Part shown: positions 44,559-53,129 of the stretch, piece by piece
Layout: each line of letters begins with the position of its first letter
Position numbering within the stretch: the first letter of the stretch is position 1
DNA from: Akkermansia muciniphila
GTDB taxonomy: Bacteria > Verrucomicrobiota > Verrucomicrobiia > Verrucomicrobiales > Akkermansiaceae
Direction: 5' to 3'
DNA: 64,000 nucleotides
NCBI RefSeq assembly: GCF_900184965.1
Contig: NZ_FXYA01000215.1
Span: 186,001 to 250,000, forward strand
Translations under genes and position numbers: made by a program
The notes under the pieces: generated by a model
What the model was told of the DNA's origin: nothing
Database searches by the model: none
Seen by the model: the letters and a program-made list of their open reading frames with translations, nothing else

Positions 44559-45578
44559 CTACAACAGCCACCCCTGGCCGTTGGCGGGCGGCGCGGCGCC
44601 CATCTTGAGATAGGCGGAGGGCATCGCCACGCGCCCCCTGGGGGTGCGGCTGATATACCCCTGCATAATCAGGAAAGGTTCGTGCACGTCCTCCAGCGTG
44701 GAAGCGTCCTCCCCTACGGCCACCGCCAGGGAGGAAAGGCCCACCGGGCCGCCGTTGAACTTGTAAATCATTGCTTCCAGCAGTCGCTTGTCCATCTCGT
44801 CCAGTCCATCGTCGTCAATTTCAATCATGGTCAGGGCGTCGTGCGCCAACTGCTCCGTAATCACGCCGTCGCCGCGCACCTGGGCGTAATCCCGCACCCA
44901 GCGCAGCAGGGAATTGGCCACGCGGGGCGTACCGCGGGAGCGCAGCGCAATCTGCAGGGATCCCTCCGGGTCCACGGGCACGTTCAGCAGCCCCGCGGAC
45001 CGTTCGATAATGGCGCACAGCTCCTCCCGCGTATAATAATCCAGCCGGTTCACCAGGCCGAAGCGGGAACGCAGAGGGCTGGTCAGCATCCCGGCGCGGG
45101 TGGTGGCCCCCACCAGGGTAAACTTGGGCAGGTTGAGCTGGATGGAACGGGCATTCGGCCCCTGGTCGATGATAATATCCAGCCGGAAATCCTCCATGGC
45201 CGGGTACAGATACTCCTCAATGGCCGGGTGCAGGCGGTGGATCTCGTCAATAAACAGGATATCCCCCTTTTCCAGATTGGTCAGCACGCCGGCCAGGTCT
45301 CCCGCCTTTTCAATCTGGGGGCCGGAAGTCGTATGAATGCGGCAGCCGACGGCATTCGCGATAATATTGGCAAGCGTCGTCTTCCCCAGGCCCGGGGGGC
45401 CGCTCAACAGGATGTGATCCAGCACGTCGTCACGCTGTCTGGCGGCTTCCACCATCAGCATCAGGCGGTCCTTAATCTTCTCCTGCCCGCAGAACTCGCT
45501 GAAAGCGGGCGGTCTGAGGGACAAATCAAAAGCGGAGGAGGGGGCCTCCGTGGTGCGTGTGTAAAAGGACTCTCCCAT
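44559..45578 (-). CDS. ruvB: Holliday junction helicase RuvB
   Basis: AAA+ motor of branch migration. From the ATG giving [13 protein letters not shown] the product is 339 residues, as usual; the open frame continues upstream but is not family-like. Walker [14 protein letters not shown], Walker [11 protein letters not shown], sensor 1 [15 protein letters not shown], arginine-finger region LRSRFG, and the C-terminal winged helix ending [14 protein letters not shown]. No ruvA or ruvC is adjacent. Confidence 0.97.
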   Translation of the reverse strand: MGESFYTRTTEAPSSAFDLSLRPPAFSEFCGQEKIKDRLMLMVEAARQRDDVLDHILLSGPPGLGKTTLANIIANAVGCRIHTTSGPQIEKAGDLAGVLTNLEKGDILFIDEIHRLHPAIEEYLYPAMEDFRLDIIIDQGPNARSIQLNLPKFTLVGATTRAGMLTSPLRSRFGLVNRLDYYTREELCAIIERSAGLLNVPVDPEGSLQIALRSRGTPRVANSLLRWVRDYAQVRGDGVITEQLAHDALTMIEIDDDGLDEMDKRLLEAMIYKFNGGPVGLSSLAVAVGEDASTLEDVHEPFLIMQGYISRTPRGRVAMPSAYLKMGAAPPANGQGWLL

Positions 45579-46284
45579 GCGCAGGACTAGCAAACCTGTC
45601 TTTGGGGCATCCGTCAAGGGGGAAGTGCGGTCGGGAAACGCCTTTTCCGGCACATGCCGGAAGCCTTTGGCCTTTTTTGAGGACGGGAGGAATGCGGAGC
45701 CGTGGAAATGATGATACGCGGTGAAACGGCATGCCCCGCCTTCTCTCCTTACAGCGTGGGTTCCCATGTCTGTCGCGTTTTCCCGGAACTCCCGGAACCC
45801 TGGGCTTCTGGAATCCTTCAATCTTCTCTTCCCGTCTCGCTCCTGAAATTCCTCAAACGTCTGCTGGTCAATTCTTGAGTCTGGACGGAAGCAAGTTTAT
45901 CAATAGAGGTTCTTGCCTGAACCTTGCCCGATTGCCCGGAAGCCGTAAAGGTGGAGAAAGAGAAAAATTCTTGTTTGCTCCGCGGGAAAAACAGGGCAGG
46001 ACGGGAGGAAATCTGCCATACTCTCTGGAGGATTTTTGTGAACCACGGAAACCTGTCCCTTTCCAAACTTCTCAAAATACGCTTTGTTTTTGCTTATGCC
46101 TGTTGAAGACTTCCTCGTGTTGTCGGGGCGCTGTCGGGGCGCTTTTCATCCTTTTCGAGCAACAACCGGAAACGTGAAAAACTCGAGGAAGACGGGAAAA
46201 TTCCTTCCGGATGAAAAAAAGATTGCCAAACCTCTCTTCTGCCATTATTCTGTCCTTGCTTTCCTATCTAGCACAATCTCCAAC
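45579..46284. other. intergenic region upstream of tRNA-Ser
   Basis: About 700 bases without a supported gene; short frames on both strands have no recognisable product. It contains a perfect 11-base tandem duplication (TGTCGGGGCGC twice, 46121-46142). The promoter of ruvB (minus) and of the tRNA (plus) should lie here, but I see no convincing -35/-10 pair for either. Confidence 0.4.
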
Positions 46285-46375
46285 GGGCAGGTGTCAGAGT
46301 GGTCGAATGAGCACGCCTGGAAAGTGTGTGTACCGCAAACCGGTACCGAGGGTTCGAATCCCTCCCTGTCCGCCA
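46285..46375 (+). tRNA. tRNA-Ser, anticodon GGA
   Basis: The acceptor stem GGGCAGG pairs with CCTGTCC (one G-U), discriminator G, CCA encoded. The D-arm begins GTCAGAGTGGTCGAATGAGC, the anticodon loop is CTGGAAA (anticodon GGA, reading UCC and UCU), a long class II variable arm follows, and the T-arm is GAGGGTTCGAATCCCTC. All features of a serine tRNA are present. It is followed at once by a terminator and the AT-rich island. Confidence 0.95.
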
Positions 46376-46386
46376 TCAATTTTTCT

Positions 46387-46424
46387 CCGCAATATATTCG
46401 TAATGACTATATTGCGGTTTTTGT
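46387..46424 (+). terminator. Rho-independent terminator of tRNA-Ser
   Basis: A perfect 10-base inverted repeat, CCGCAATATA and TATATTGCGG, encloses an 11-base loop and is followed by TTTTTGTTTG. It begins 12 bases after the encoded CCA. The restriction gene starts about 12 bases beyond the T-run. Confidence 0.82.
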
Positions 46425-46434
46425 TTGTAGGAAT

Positions 46435-47394
46435 ATGGGGAAGAAATGGGGAAAAGAGATTCTTGACTACATTTTAGGTTCATGCAATTCTTCTAGAATC
46501 ATGATGCCATTGTTAGAGGATTTACAAACGCCTAAAGGAAACATTCAAGATTTTTTTAATTTAGCTCAACGTACTATGGCGCATTTGGCTAATGTCGTGA
46601 ACGTTTCAATTGAAAGGAAAAATTATATTATTCAAGCAGCTGAAAGTGCTGGTCAAAAAAAGTATACTAGACCTATTAATAAATCTTTATATGTAACAGA
46701 CAAAAAACAATTTCAAGAAGCATATGATACTTTTTTGAATACGACAAAGAAAATTTCAAATCGATGCAGAACTTATTCTTTAAAGGAACAAAATAATATT
46801 AATTCATTTCTCTATACAATTCAACAAACTATAGGAGCAGGTTTCGATGTCTTAGCAGATCAGAATAGTGCACGTAAACATGTCGGGAACCGTTTTGAAG
46901 AGCTTATCAAATCAGTATTTAATGAATGTAGTATATCAAATAATCATATTACTCTTTGTATTCCTTACGATAGTGACGACGGGAAAAAAGAATATAAATG
47001 TGAGAATGATCTTGTCATTTCTGCCCAGAAAAGAGTTCTTTCTACAAATGATTCTTTAAATGAAAAAGAAGTTGTTGTCAGTGTAAAAACATCATCAAAA
47101 GATAGAATGGGTAAAATATTTATAGATAAAATTCTTCTTAACAATTTTGTAAAACATCCACAAAAAGTTATTGGTATTTTCAATAATGATGTCCAAAGAA
47201 AAGATTCCAATAATATTAGTTATACACTAGTATCTGGATTATTTATGGTTTATACTGAATTTCTCACGAAATTAGAGGGAATTTATTATTTAGATTTACC
47301 TCCGATAGCCAAAACTATTCCTTACAATCAGCATATAAAAAAGTTTTCGCAACTATTAACAAATGATATATTTTATTTGTTAGAATTATCTTAA
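46435..47394 (+). CDS. putative type II restriction endonuclease
   Basis: A 319-residue protein from the ATG giving MGKKWGKEILDYI, preceded by AGGA at short distance. It shows a PD-(D/E)xK-like arrangement: GNRFEELIKSVF (candidate Glu155/156), CENDLVIS (Asp192) and VVVSVKTSSKDRMGK (Ser216-x-Lys218, a Ser replacing the common Glu/Asp), followed by IFIDKIL. The gene is extremely AT-rich compared with the core genes around it, a sign of transfer. It is convergent with a DNA methyltransferase and overlaps its stop by 9 bases, the pairing expected for a restriction-modification system. The recognition site cannot be inferred. Open frame upstream runs through the tRNA and is not coding. Confidence 0.75.
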   Translation: MGKKWGKEILDYILGSCNSSRIMMPLLEDLQTPKGNIQDFFNLAQRTMAHLANVVNVSIERKNYIIQAAESAGQKKYTRPINKSLYVTDKKQFQEAYDTFLNTTKKISNRCRTYSLKEQNNINSFLYTIQQTIGAGFDVLADQNSARKHVGNRFEELIKSVFNECSISNNHITLCIPYDSDDGKKEYKCENDLVISAQKRVLSTNDSLNEKEVVVSVKTSSKDRMGKIFIDKILLNNFVKHPQKVIGIFNNDVQRKDSNNISYTLVSGLFMVYTEFLTKLEGIYYLDLPPIAKTIPYNQHIKKFSQLLTNDIFYLLELS

Positions 47395-48456
47395 TTTTTT
47401 ACGTCTACCTCTTGAGGCTTCTTCGTCACGACATGAAGCTATCCTCTTAAGATGAAGATTGTCTGATAATCTACTCTTAATTATTTCACAATAGTTCAAA
47501 TCTTTTTCAATACCTATCCATTTTCTGCCATAAGCTTCTGCAACTGCATATGTTGTTCCCGAGCCTCCGAACGGATCTAGTATACGGCTTTGTATATTGG
47601 AAGATGATAGTATGATTTTTCTCAATAATTCTACAGGTTTTTGAGTTTCATGTTGATATTTTTCCCATGATCCATTGGATATGGTCGGTATTTCAAAAAC
47701 ATCTTTAGGTTTAGCTCCTAAAGGATTAGGTTCCCATTGATAATTTTTTTTATTTGAACCTGAAAAATTCGATGAAAGCGCTTGTGTTCTTCTTGGATAT
47801 TTTACAGTATGTTCATTGTAAGGTATTCTTACTTCATCAATATTAAAAATTATATTATTTGATTTTCGAAGATGTAAAATGCTTTCATGCGATCTTCCCC
47901 AATCGTTACCCAAATTGGCTTTATTTCGATAAAACCAAATAAGCCATTTGCAACTTTTAAAGTAAGGTGCTGCTACATGTTTGATTTCTGCTAATATCTC
48001 AGAGAAACCACAAATATATAGAGACCCAGTCTCTGTCAAAATTCTTTGAGATTCTTTTATCCAGATTAAACACCAATTCAAATAGTCATTTTGAGAAGAA
48101 AAATAATCCCATTTTGCTTTTTTAATATTATAGGGAGGATCTGCAAATATTAAATCAATGGAATTTGATTCTATCGAAGCCAAAATATTATTAGCATCCT
48201 CATTATAAAGTTCCCCGTATTTTGTTTCGAAGCATGGGGAAAATTTCATATCGAATTTTTTTTTGGAGAAAGAGCTGCCATATTCCAATTGTAACGTTTC
48301 GGCCAAGCGGAATACTTGAGCTTGTGAGTACACTCTATAATTATTAATTGGATGTCTCAAAGAGGTAAATTTCCCCGTATTATCCCATCTCCTGAGTGTC
48401 TCTTGATTGACTCCAAGAATATTTGCTGCTTGTCCGATTGTTAGATAATCATCCAT
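47386..48456 (-). CDS. DNA methyltransferase with N-terminal MerR-like HTH
   Basis: A 356-residue beta-class amino-methyltransferase. Residues 1-55 (YLTIGQAANILGVNQETLRRWDNTG, then NYRVYS) form a MerR/excisionase-type winged HTH. The catalytic motif DPPYN is at 106-110 and the SAM motif DPFGGSGTT near 310, i.e. motif IV before motif I, as in many N6-adenine or N4-cytosine enzymes. A target-recognition region lies between. The ATG start is preceded on the same strand by a repeat array (separate entry). AT-rich like the partner nuclease. The HTH suggests the enzyme also controls transcription of the system, in place of a separate C protein. Confidence 0.88.
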   Translation of the reverse strand: MDDYLTIGQAANILGVNQETLRRWDNTGKFTSLRHPINNYRVYSQAQVFRLAETLQLEYGSSFSKKKFDMKFSPCFETKYGELYNEDANNILASIESNSIDLIFADPPYNIKKAKWDYFSSQNDYLNWCLIWIKESQRILTETGSLYICGFSEILAEIKHVAAPYFKSCKWLIWFYRNKANLGNDWGRSHESILHLRKSNNIIFNIDEVRIPYNEHTVKYPRRTQALSSNFSGSNKKNYQWEPNPLGAKPKDVFEIPTISNGSWEKYQHETQKPVELLRKIILSSSNIQSRILDPFGGSGTTYAVAEAYGRKWIGIEKDLNYCEIIKSRLSDNLHLKRIASCRDEEASRGRRKKLR

Positions 48457-48493
48457 AACCTTATACAAGATTATACAACCTTAGACGAACCTT
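48457..48493 (-). promoter_or_regulatory. repeat array in front of the methyltransferase, candidate operator
   Basis: Immediately upstream of the start codon are two direct copies of TTGTATAA separated by two bases (48478-48461 read on the minus strand) and three copies of AAGGTT (plus-strand AACCTT at 48457, 48477 and 48488). The AAGGTT spacing of 20 and 11 bases is close to whole helical turns. A protein bound here would block translation start or RNA polymerase. The HTH of the methyltransferase is the obvious candidate. Confidence 0.5.
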
Positions 48494-49503
48494 GCAATAC
48501 TTTTCATGAGGAGGCTCTAATTTTTCATCTCACCATTGGACATATACTTCTCTTCATTGATATAGTTTTTTTGCAATGGGATTTTTGATCTTAAACACGT
48601 TATAATCAAAGGTTCTTTTCTCTTGAATGGTTGTTCATATTTGGCTGTTTTGTTGATCCTATCGCTCTAGATTATTCCAAATTGATTTTAGTTCTCTCTA
48701 TTGTCATTTGTCGGTGATCTAATCTTCAGGAATTATTTTAATTAAAATGACTTCGTACAAGATCTTCATGGATGAATAATACCGTGTTTCTGGTTAATCG
48801 TACATTGTTTTCCTTGTTGTTGGTGGGTAATTTATTTTGAATGCCTCTAGGATCAGTTGTAAGGATTTCGGAGGAAGAACAGTTATTAACCTACGCAATT
48901 CTGAAAAATCGCCGTCAAAAATTATTTTTCCTTACATTGGAGCAAATAGACTTTCCTATTTTCTCATCTGATACATTTCCTAATAGAGAATTTTTCCCCA
49001 TTTTTCGGAAAAACAATTTTGGAGTGTTTGAGAAAGTACCTTCTTTATGCGGAGGACTCTCTGTATATGTTGAGATCAAATAGGGATAGGCTGCCGATGG
49101 AGGGGAGTGTGTTTGGTTTGGTGGGGGTACAGTGTCGTTTGCCGTACCCTGTATGATTTGTAATGGGGGCGTAGAAATGAAAAAGGATGGAACCATTGCC
49201 AGTTCCATTTCTTTATGACTATTATTGGATGCAATGAGAAGCTGTACCTTGCCGAAAGTGAGGCAGATTGATTCACCGGCTGCTTCTGATTTTCAGAGTG
49301 TAGAATGCTTTTATGCTCTAGTTCTAATTGATATTAAGTTGGTTACAGCTTTAACTATAAAGTGCTTCTGTCAAGATTGCTTCCTTCATGTTTGTTGTCG
49401 ATACCGTAGATAGTGGATTTGACCGAAGGATTTTTTTTGGATACATCGCTGACATAGAGACTGTCAATTCAGGAAGAAGAAGCTGTCCTTCTTCGATTGA
49501 TAC
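48494..49503. other. AT-rich island tail without a convincing gene
   Basis: About 1 kb. The longest frame is 80 codons on the plus strand (48841-49083, beginning MPLGSVVRISEEEQ) with no Shine-Dalgarno sequence and no recognised similarity. Around 49184-49212 an inverted repeat ATGGAAC/GTTCCAT is followed on the minus strand by CCTTTTTC, a possible weak terminator. GC content rises again after about 49080, suggesting the right end of the island is near there. Confidence 0.4.
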
Positions 49504-49788
49504 TTACTTTTTGACTGTAATACCTACCGGAACGCTCCATGTCTGCATGTTTTCATCCTTGTATTGGCGGTTGCCGTTGGAATATGTTTCGGTGAAGCTT
49601 CTTTGCGCTCTATGGATGTAATCAATCCCAATGAACAGCGTCAATGTGGTCTTGTCGGTGACTTTGATGTTCCAATCGGCTTTAAGGCCAAATGTGAATA
49701 CGTCGTCATTCCATTTTGCATGATCGGGAAGGTATGAGGAGTTACCGATGAGAGTATTGGCTCTGTTTCCCACGGAACTATAGGCGAA
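49504..49788 (-). pseudogene. C-terminal fragment of an outer-membrane beta-barrel protein
   Basis: About 94 codons bounded upstream by an in-frame TAA. The sequence alternates polar and hydrophobic residues like barrel strands (DVFTFGLKADWNIKVTDKTT, TLTLFIGIDYIHR) and ends WSVPVGITVKK, like the last strand of outer-membrane proteins or autotransporters. The rest of the barrel is missing. It lies between the AT-rich island and the M60 peptidase terminator, so the gene was probably truncated by rearrangement here. Confidence 0.5.
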
Positions 49789-49811
49789 TTATCCATTTAC
49801 ACCTAAATTCT

Positions 49812-49846
49812 AGAAAAAGGGTGGAATCAGCAATGATTCCACCCTT
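49812..49846 (-). terminator. Rho-independent terminator downstream of the M60 peptidase
   Basis: A perfect 13-base stem (AAGGGTGGAATCA with TGATTCCACCCTT) with a four-base loop; read on the minus strand it is followed by TTTC after CCCTT. It lies about 140 bases beyond the peptidase stop. Confidence 0.8.
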
Positions 49847-49984
49847 GGTGAGGGAGTTTAAGCTCTTAATAAGCTTCCATCATCAAAAATACTTTCAAAA
49901 GAATTAAACTTGGGTTCCTGTTTTTCTTACCCGTTCGCAGCATATTTGATGATTAAAAGGAATTGTCGGGATTGCCGAATCTCG

Positions 49985-51505
49985 TTACTCGCTTAATTCG
50001 GTGATGTCGGTTTCAGGTTTCGGGTAGCCTTTGCCGGCAATCCATTTTTTCGTTTCCGCCGCCATTTCGGGGGTGACGTTAAAGTCGTATTGGGCATAGT
50101 CGCCAATGTGGAATTTTCCGGGCTTGAAGAATCCCCATTTCTCAAAGAAGTCCGTCAGGTCGGTTTTTGTGACGTCACAGCATGCCTTGACGAATTCGAA
50201 CTGGTATTTGACGGTGTCGTTTCCTCCGTAGTTCCCCGCGTTGTTGCGCAGGTACTCCATGACGTCAGGATAGAAGTCGGGGTGTCCGTTTTTGGTAAAG
50301 TAAAGATGGAGTTGCCACAGGGGAACCAGCTTGTTGAAAACGTCCTTGGATTGCAGGTAGGCGATTTCCCCTTCGATGATTTCCTTACGCGCCTTGTTGT
50401 AGCTGCCCTGGCGCTTCAGGCGGCTTTCATTGCCTGTTTTGGCTGCGGCTTGCAGGGAAAAGATGTTGTTGCTGACTTCCGTCATGCCGCCCCAGGTCAT
50501 CGGGCGCATTTGCATGACGTGCCCTACTTCGTGGGAGAGTCCCCAGCAGGCGTCTCCCTTGAGAACGTTTTCAGGGTCGGTGACCATGCGCATTGTCCCG
50601 TCGTTTCCGAGGTAGGCGACTCCGTCTCCGTCGCGGAACATGTAGTAGTTGAAGTTCACGCGGGCCAGGACGCGGTTTTTCGGGATTTTGCCGTATTTAT
50701 CCAGGCCCATCAGCTGGTATTGGATGCCGATGAGCTTGTCGTAGGCGTTGATGAGTTCGGTTCCGCGGTCTTTGGTAAATTTTTTCAGGAATTCTACGGG
50801 GTAGGCAACCTGGATGTATTTTCCCCGGGCATCCATGATCGGAGAGACGGCCTGGTCAAGCAGGCGAACCCAATCTTTGTTGGTGTCGCCCCGGGTGGTG
50901 TCAAAGTAGCCGTTGGCTTTGCCGGTCACGAAGTGGACGGGGATTTTCGGGGCTTTGCCGGCGTTTTCGGAGAAGTAGCTGATATAGGCGTTGGCGGGCG
51001 TTTCCACGTCAATGATGTTGATTCCTTCCTTGAGCGGAATTTGCTTTTTGTGCAATCCCCAGCCATTGGGGTCTTTTGTGGGCTGCACTCCTTCGGCCGG
51101 CTTGCGCATCAGGTTCGGCAGCAGGAGGCTGATTTCCTGCCCCTCTGTCTTGCCGACCAGGACGATATGTTTCCCCTTTTCCAGATAGACGCCCGTCATG
51201 TTGTCGTATTTGCTGAATCCGTCGCCGATTCTGAGATTTTTCCCCGTCTGGCGCGGTGAGGGAAGAGCCCGGTATTCGGCATACAGGTAGTCCGGCTTGT
51301 AATGGCCTGCCAGAATTTTGTCTGCGAGTTCCTTCATCGCGTCCGACTGAAAAGCGGAGGTGTCTTTGACATCCGGCTTCAGGGAGGTGCAGGAGGAGTC
51401 TTTGAATAGTTTGAGGTCGTTGCCGATGTGTTCCGGTGTGTTGGCGGCAAAGGCCGCTGCGAGCGACAGCAGGGGCAGGGATAATAATGGAAGGATTCGG
51501 TTCAT
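49985..51505 (-). CDS. secreted M60-family (enhancin-like) metallopeptidase
   Basis: A 506-residue secreted zinc peptidase. Signal peptide of about 21 residues (MNRILPLLSLPLLSLAAAFA). The gluzincin motif HEVGH lies at 325-329, with the third ligand Glu343 in GGMTEVSNN, giving the HExxH-x(n)-E spacing of peptidase family M60. M60 enzymes cut mucin-type glycoproteins next to O-glycans; Akkermansia has characterised members of this family next to sialidases. It is divergent from a sialidase 412 bases away, matching a joint role in mucin degradation. A terminator follows downstream. Confidence 0.92.
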   Translation of the reverse strand: MNRILPLLSLPLLSLAAAFAANTPEHIGNDLKLFKDSSCTSLKPDVKDTSAFQSDAMKELADKILAGHYKPDYLYAEYRALPSPRQTGKNLRIGDGFSKYDNMTGVYLEKGKHIVLVGKTEGQEISLLLPNLMRKPAEGVQPTKDPNGWGLHKKQIPLKEGINIIDVETPANAYISYFSENAGKAPKIPVHFVTGKANGYFDTTRGDTNKDWVRLLDQAVSPIMDARGKYIQVAYPVEFLKKFTKDRGTELINAYDKLIGIQYQLMGLDKYGKIPKNRVLARVNFNYYMFRDGDGVAYLGNDGTMRMVTDPENVLKGDACWGLSHEVGHVMQMRPMTWGGMTEVSNNIFSLQAAAKTGNESRLKRQGSYNKARKEIIEGEIAYLQSKDVFNKLVPLWQLHLYFTKNGHPDFYPDVMEYLRNNAGNYGGNDTVKYQFEFVKACCDVTKTDLTDFFEKWGFFKPGKFHIGDYAQYDFNVTPEMAAETKKWIAGKGYPKPETDITELSE

Positions 51506-51917
51506 GACAGTGCGGGAAGCAGGTGATTCTGTGATGTTACAAGATACAGGTTTCGTTTTCTTCTTCTTTCACCATTTTTCTCTTGATGAGTAAATAGGCA
51601 GACAGTCCGTCAGGAAAAAGGCTGGGCGGTTGATGTGTGGAATGGTTTTGGCGTTGCGGCAGGGATTTTTTTCAGCCGATTTCACGTTCCCGGATATTTC
51701 CCGGTTCCGGCGGACGCTTTTCCGGGTTGCCGTATCCGGATGAGGACGTTCTCTGCCGTCGCGTTTGAGCTTTGAGCCGAAGTCTTCCGGCGTTTCCCGG
51801 CGGCGGTATCGCGTTTCTGCCGCGCGTTCCTCTTCCGTACTCCTTTTTCTCTGGTTTTTGCGCACATGCATGACATGGTTGTTGTGCGGAAGGGGAAAAT
51901 GGAATAGGGTGGAAGAG
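51506..51917. promoter_or_regulatory. divergent intergenic region between peptidase and sialidase
   Basis: This 412-base gap must hold the promoters of both mucin-degrading genes. Frames crossing it are shadows. Directly before the sialidase is GGAAGAG, a usable Shine-Dalgarno sequence. I see no clear operator palindrome and no confident -35/-10 pair. Confidence 0.4.
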
Positions 51918-53129
51918 ATGATGAATTCCGTATTCAAGTGTTTGATGAGTGCCGTATGCGCCGTGGCATTGCCGGCGTTCGGGCAGGAAAAGAAAAGCGA
52001 TTTCCCTACGGACAGGGCTGTGACCGTATTCAGCACCGGGGAGGGCAATCCCTATGCCTCCATCCGCATTCCCGCTCTGCTCAGTATCGGCAAGGGCCAG
52101 CTTCTGGCATTCGCCGAAGGGCGGTACAAGAATACCGACCAGGGGGAGAATGATATTATCATGAGCGTCAGCAAGAATGGCGGGAAGACCTGGTCCCGGC
52201 CCCGGGCGATTGCCAAGGCTCATGGAGCCACGTTTAATAATCCGTGCCCTGTTTATGACGCCAAAACCAAAACCGTGACTGTCGTGTTCCAGCGTTATCC
52301 TGCCGGCGTCAAGGAACGGCAGCCCAATATCCCGGACGGATGGGATGATGAAAAGTGCATTCGCAATTTCATGATCCAGAGCAGGAACGGAGGTTCCTCC
52401 TGGACGAATCCGCAGGAGATTACGAAGACGACCAAGCGGCCTTCCGGAGTGGATATTATGGCGTCCGGCCCCAATGCGGGCACCCAGCTGAAGAGCGGCG
52501 CCCACAGGGGGCGTCTGGTGATTCCGATGAATGAAGGGCCGTTCGGCAAATGGGTGATTTCCTGCATTTACAGCGATGACGGCGGCAAGAGCTGGAAGCT
52601 GAGCCAGCCGACTGCCAATATGAAAGGCATGGTGAATGAGACGTCCATTGCGGAAACGGATAACGGCGGCGTGGTGATGGTTGCGCGCCATTGGGGCGCC
52701 GGCAAATGCCGCCGCATCGCGTGGTCCCAGGATGGCGGGGAGACCTGGGGGCAGGTGGAGGACGCTCCGGAGCTGTTCTGCGACAGTACCCAGAATTCCC
52801 TGATGACGTATTCCCTGAGCAACCAGCCTGTTTACGGCGGCAAAAGCCGCATCCTGTTTTCCGGCCCCAGCGCGGGTCGGCGCATTAAGGGACAGGTGGC
52901 CATGAGCTATGACAACGGCAAGACCTGGCCGGTGAAAAAACTGCTGGGCGAGGGAGGTTTTGCCTATTCCAGCCTCGCCATGGTGGAACCCGGCGTCGTC
53001 GGGGTGCTTTATGAGGAGAACCAGGAGCATATTAAAAAGCTGAAGTTTGTTCCCATTACCATTGAATGGCTGACGGACGGGAAGGATGCGGGGCTGGCTC
53101 CCGGCAAAAAAGCTCCTGTCCTCAAATAG
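51918..53129 (+). CDS. secreted sialidase (GH33)
   Basis: A 403-residue exo-sialidase with signal peptide (cleavage after about residue 22, AFGQ). The Arg-Ile-Pro motif is at 50-52 (SIRIPALL). Five Asp-box repeats are visible: SKNGGKTW, SRNGGSSW, SDDGGKSW, SQDGGETW and SYDNGKTW, marking the six-bladed propeller. The nucleophile region contains YSSLAMVE and the acid region ENDIIMSVS. It removes terminal sialic acid from mucin glycans, exposing the core for other enzymes. Start: first of two adjacent ATGs behind GGAAGAG. Divergent from the M60 peptidase. Confidence 0.95.
   Translation: MMNSVFKCLMSAVCAVALPAFGQEKKSDFPTDRAVTVFSTGEGNPYASIRIPALLSIGKGQLLAFAEGRYKNTDQGENDIIMSVSKNGGKTWSRPRAIAKAHGATFNNPCPVYDAKTKTVTVVFQRYPAGVKERQPNIPDGWDDEKCIRNFMIQSRNGGSSWTNPQEITKTTKRPSGVDIMASGPNAGTQLKSGAHRGRLVIPMNEGPFGKWVISCIYSDDGGKSWKLSQPTANMKGMVNETSIAETDNGGVVMVARHWGAGKCRRIAWSQDGGETWGQVEDAPELFCDSTQNSLMTYSLSNQPVYGGKSRILFSGPSAGRRIKGQVAMSYDNGKTWPVKKLLGEGGFAYSSLAMVEPGVVGVLYEENQEHIKKLKFVPITIEWLTDGKDAGLAPGKKAPVLK

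Noticed and set aside
46084-46434. Upstream extension of the restriction gene frame through tRNA-Ser
   Set aside because: It would translate the tRNA and its terminator; the GC step and the AGGA before 46435 favour the later start.
49000-49990. Search for a second copy of the tRNA-Ser 3' end as right attachment site
   Set aside because: No stretch matching GGTTCGAATCCCTCC or the acceptor end was found by eye near the right side of the island.
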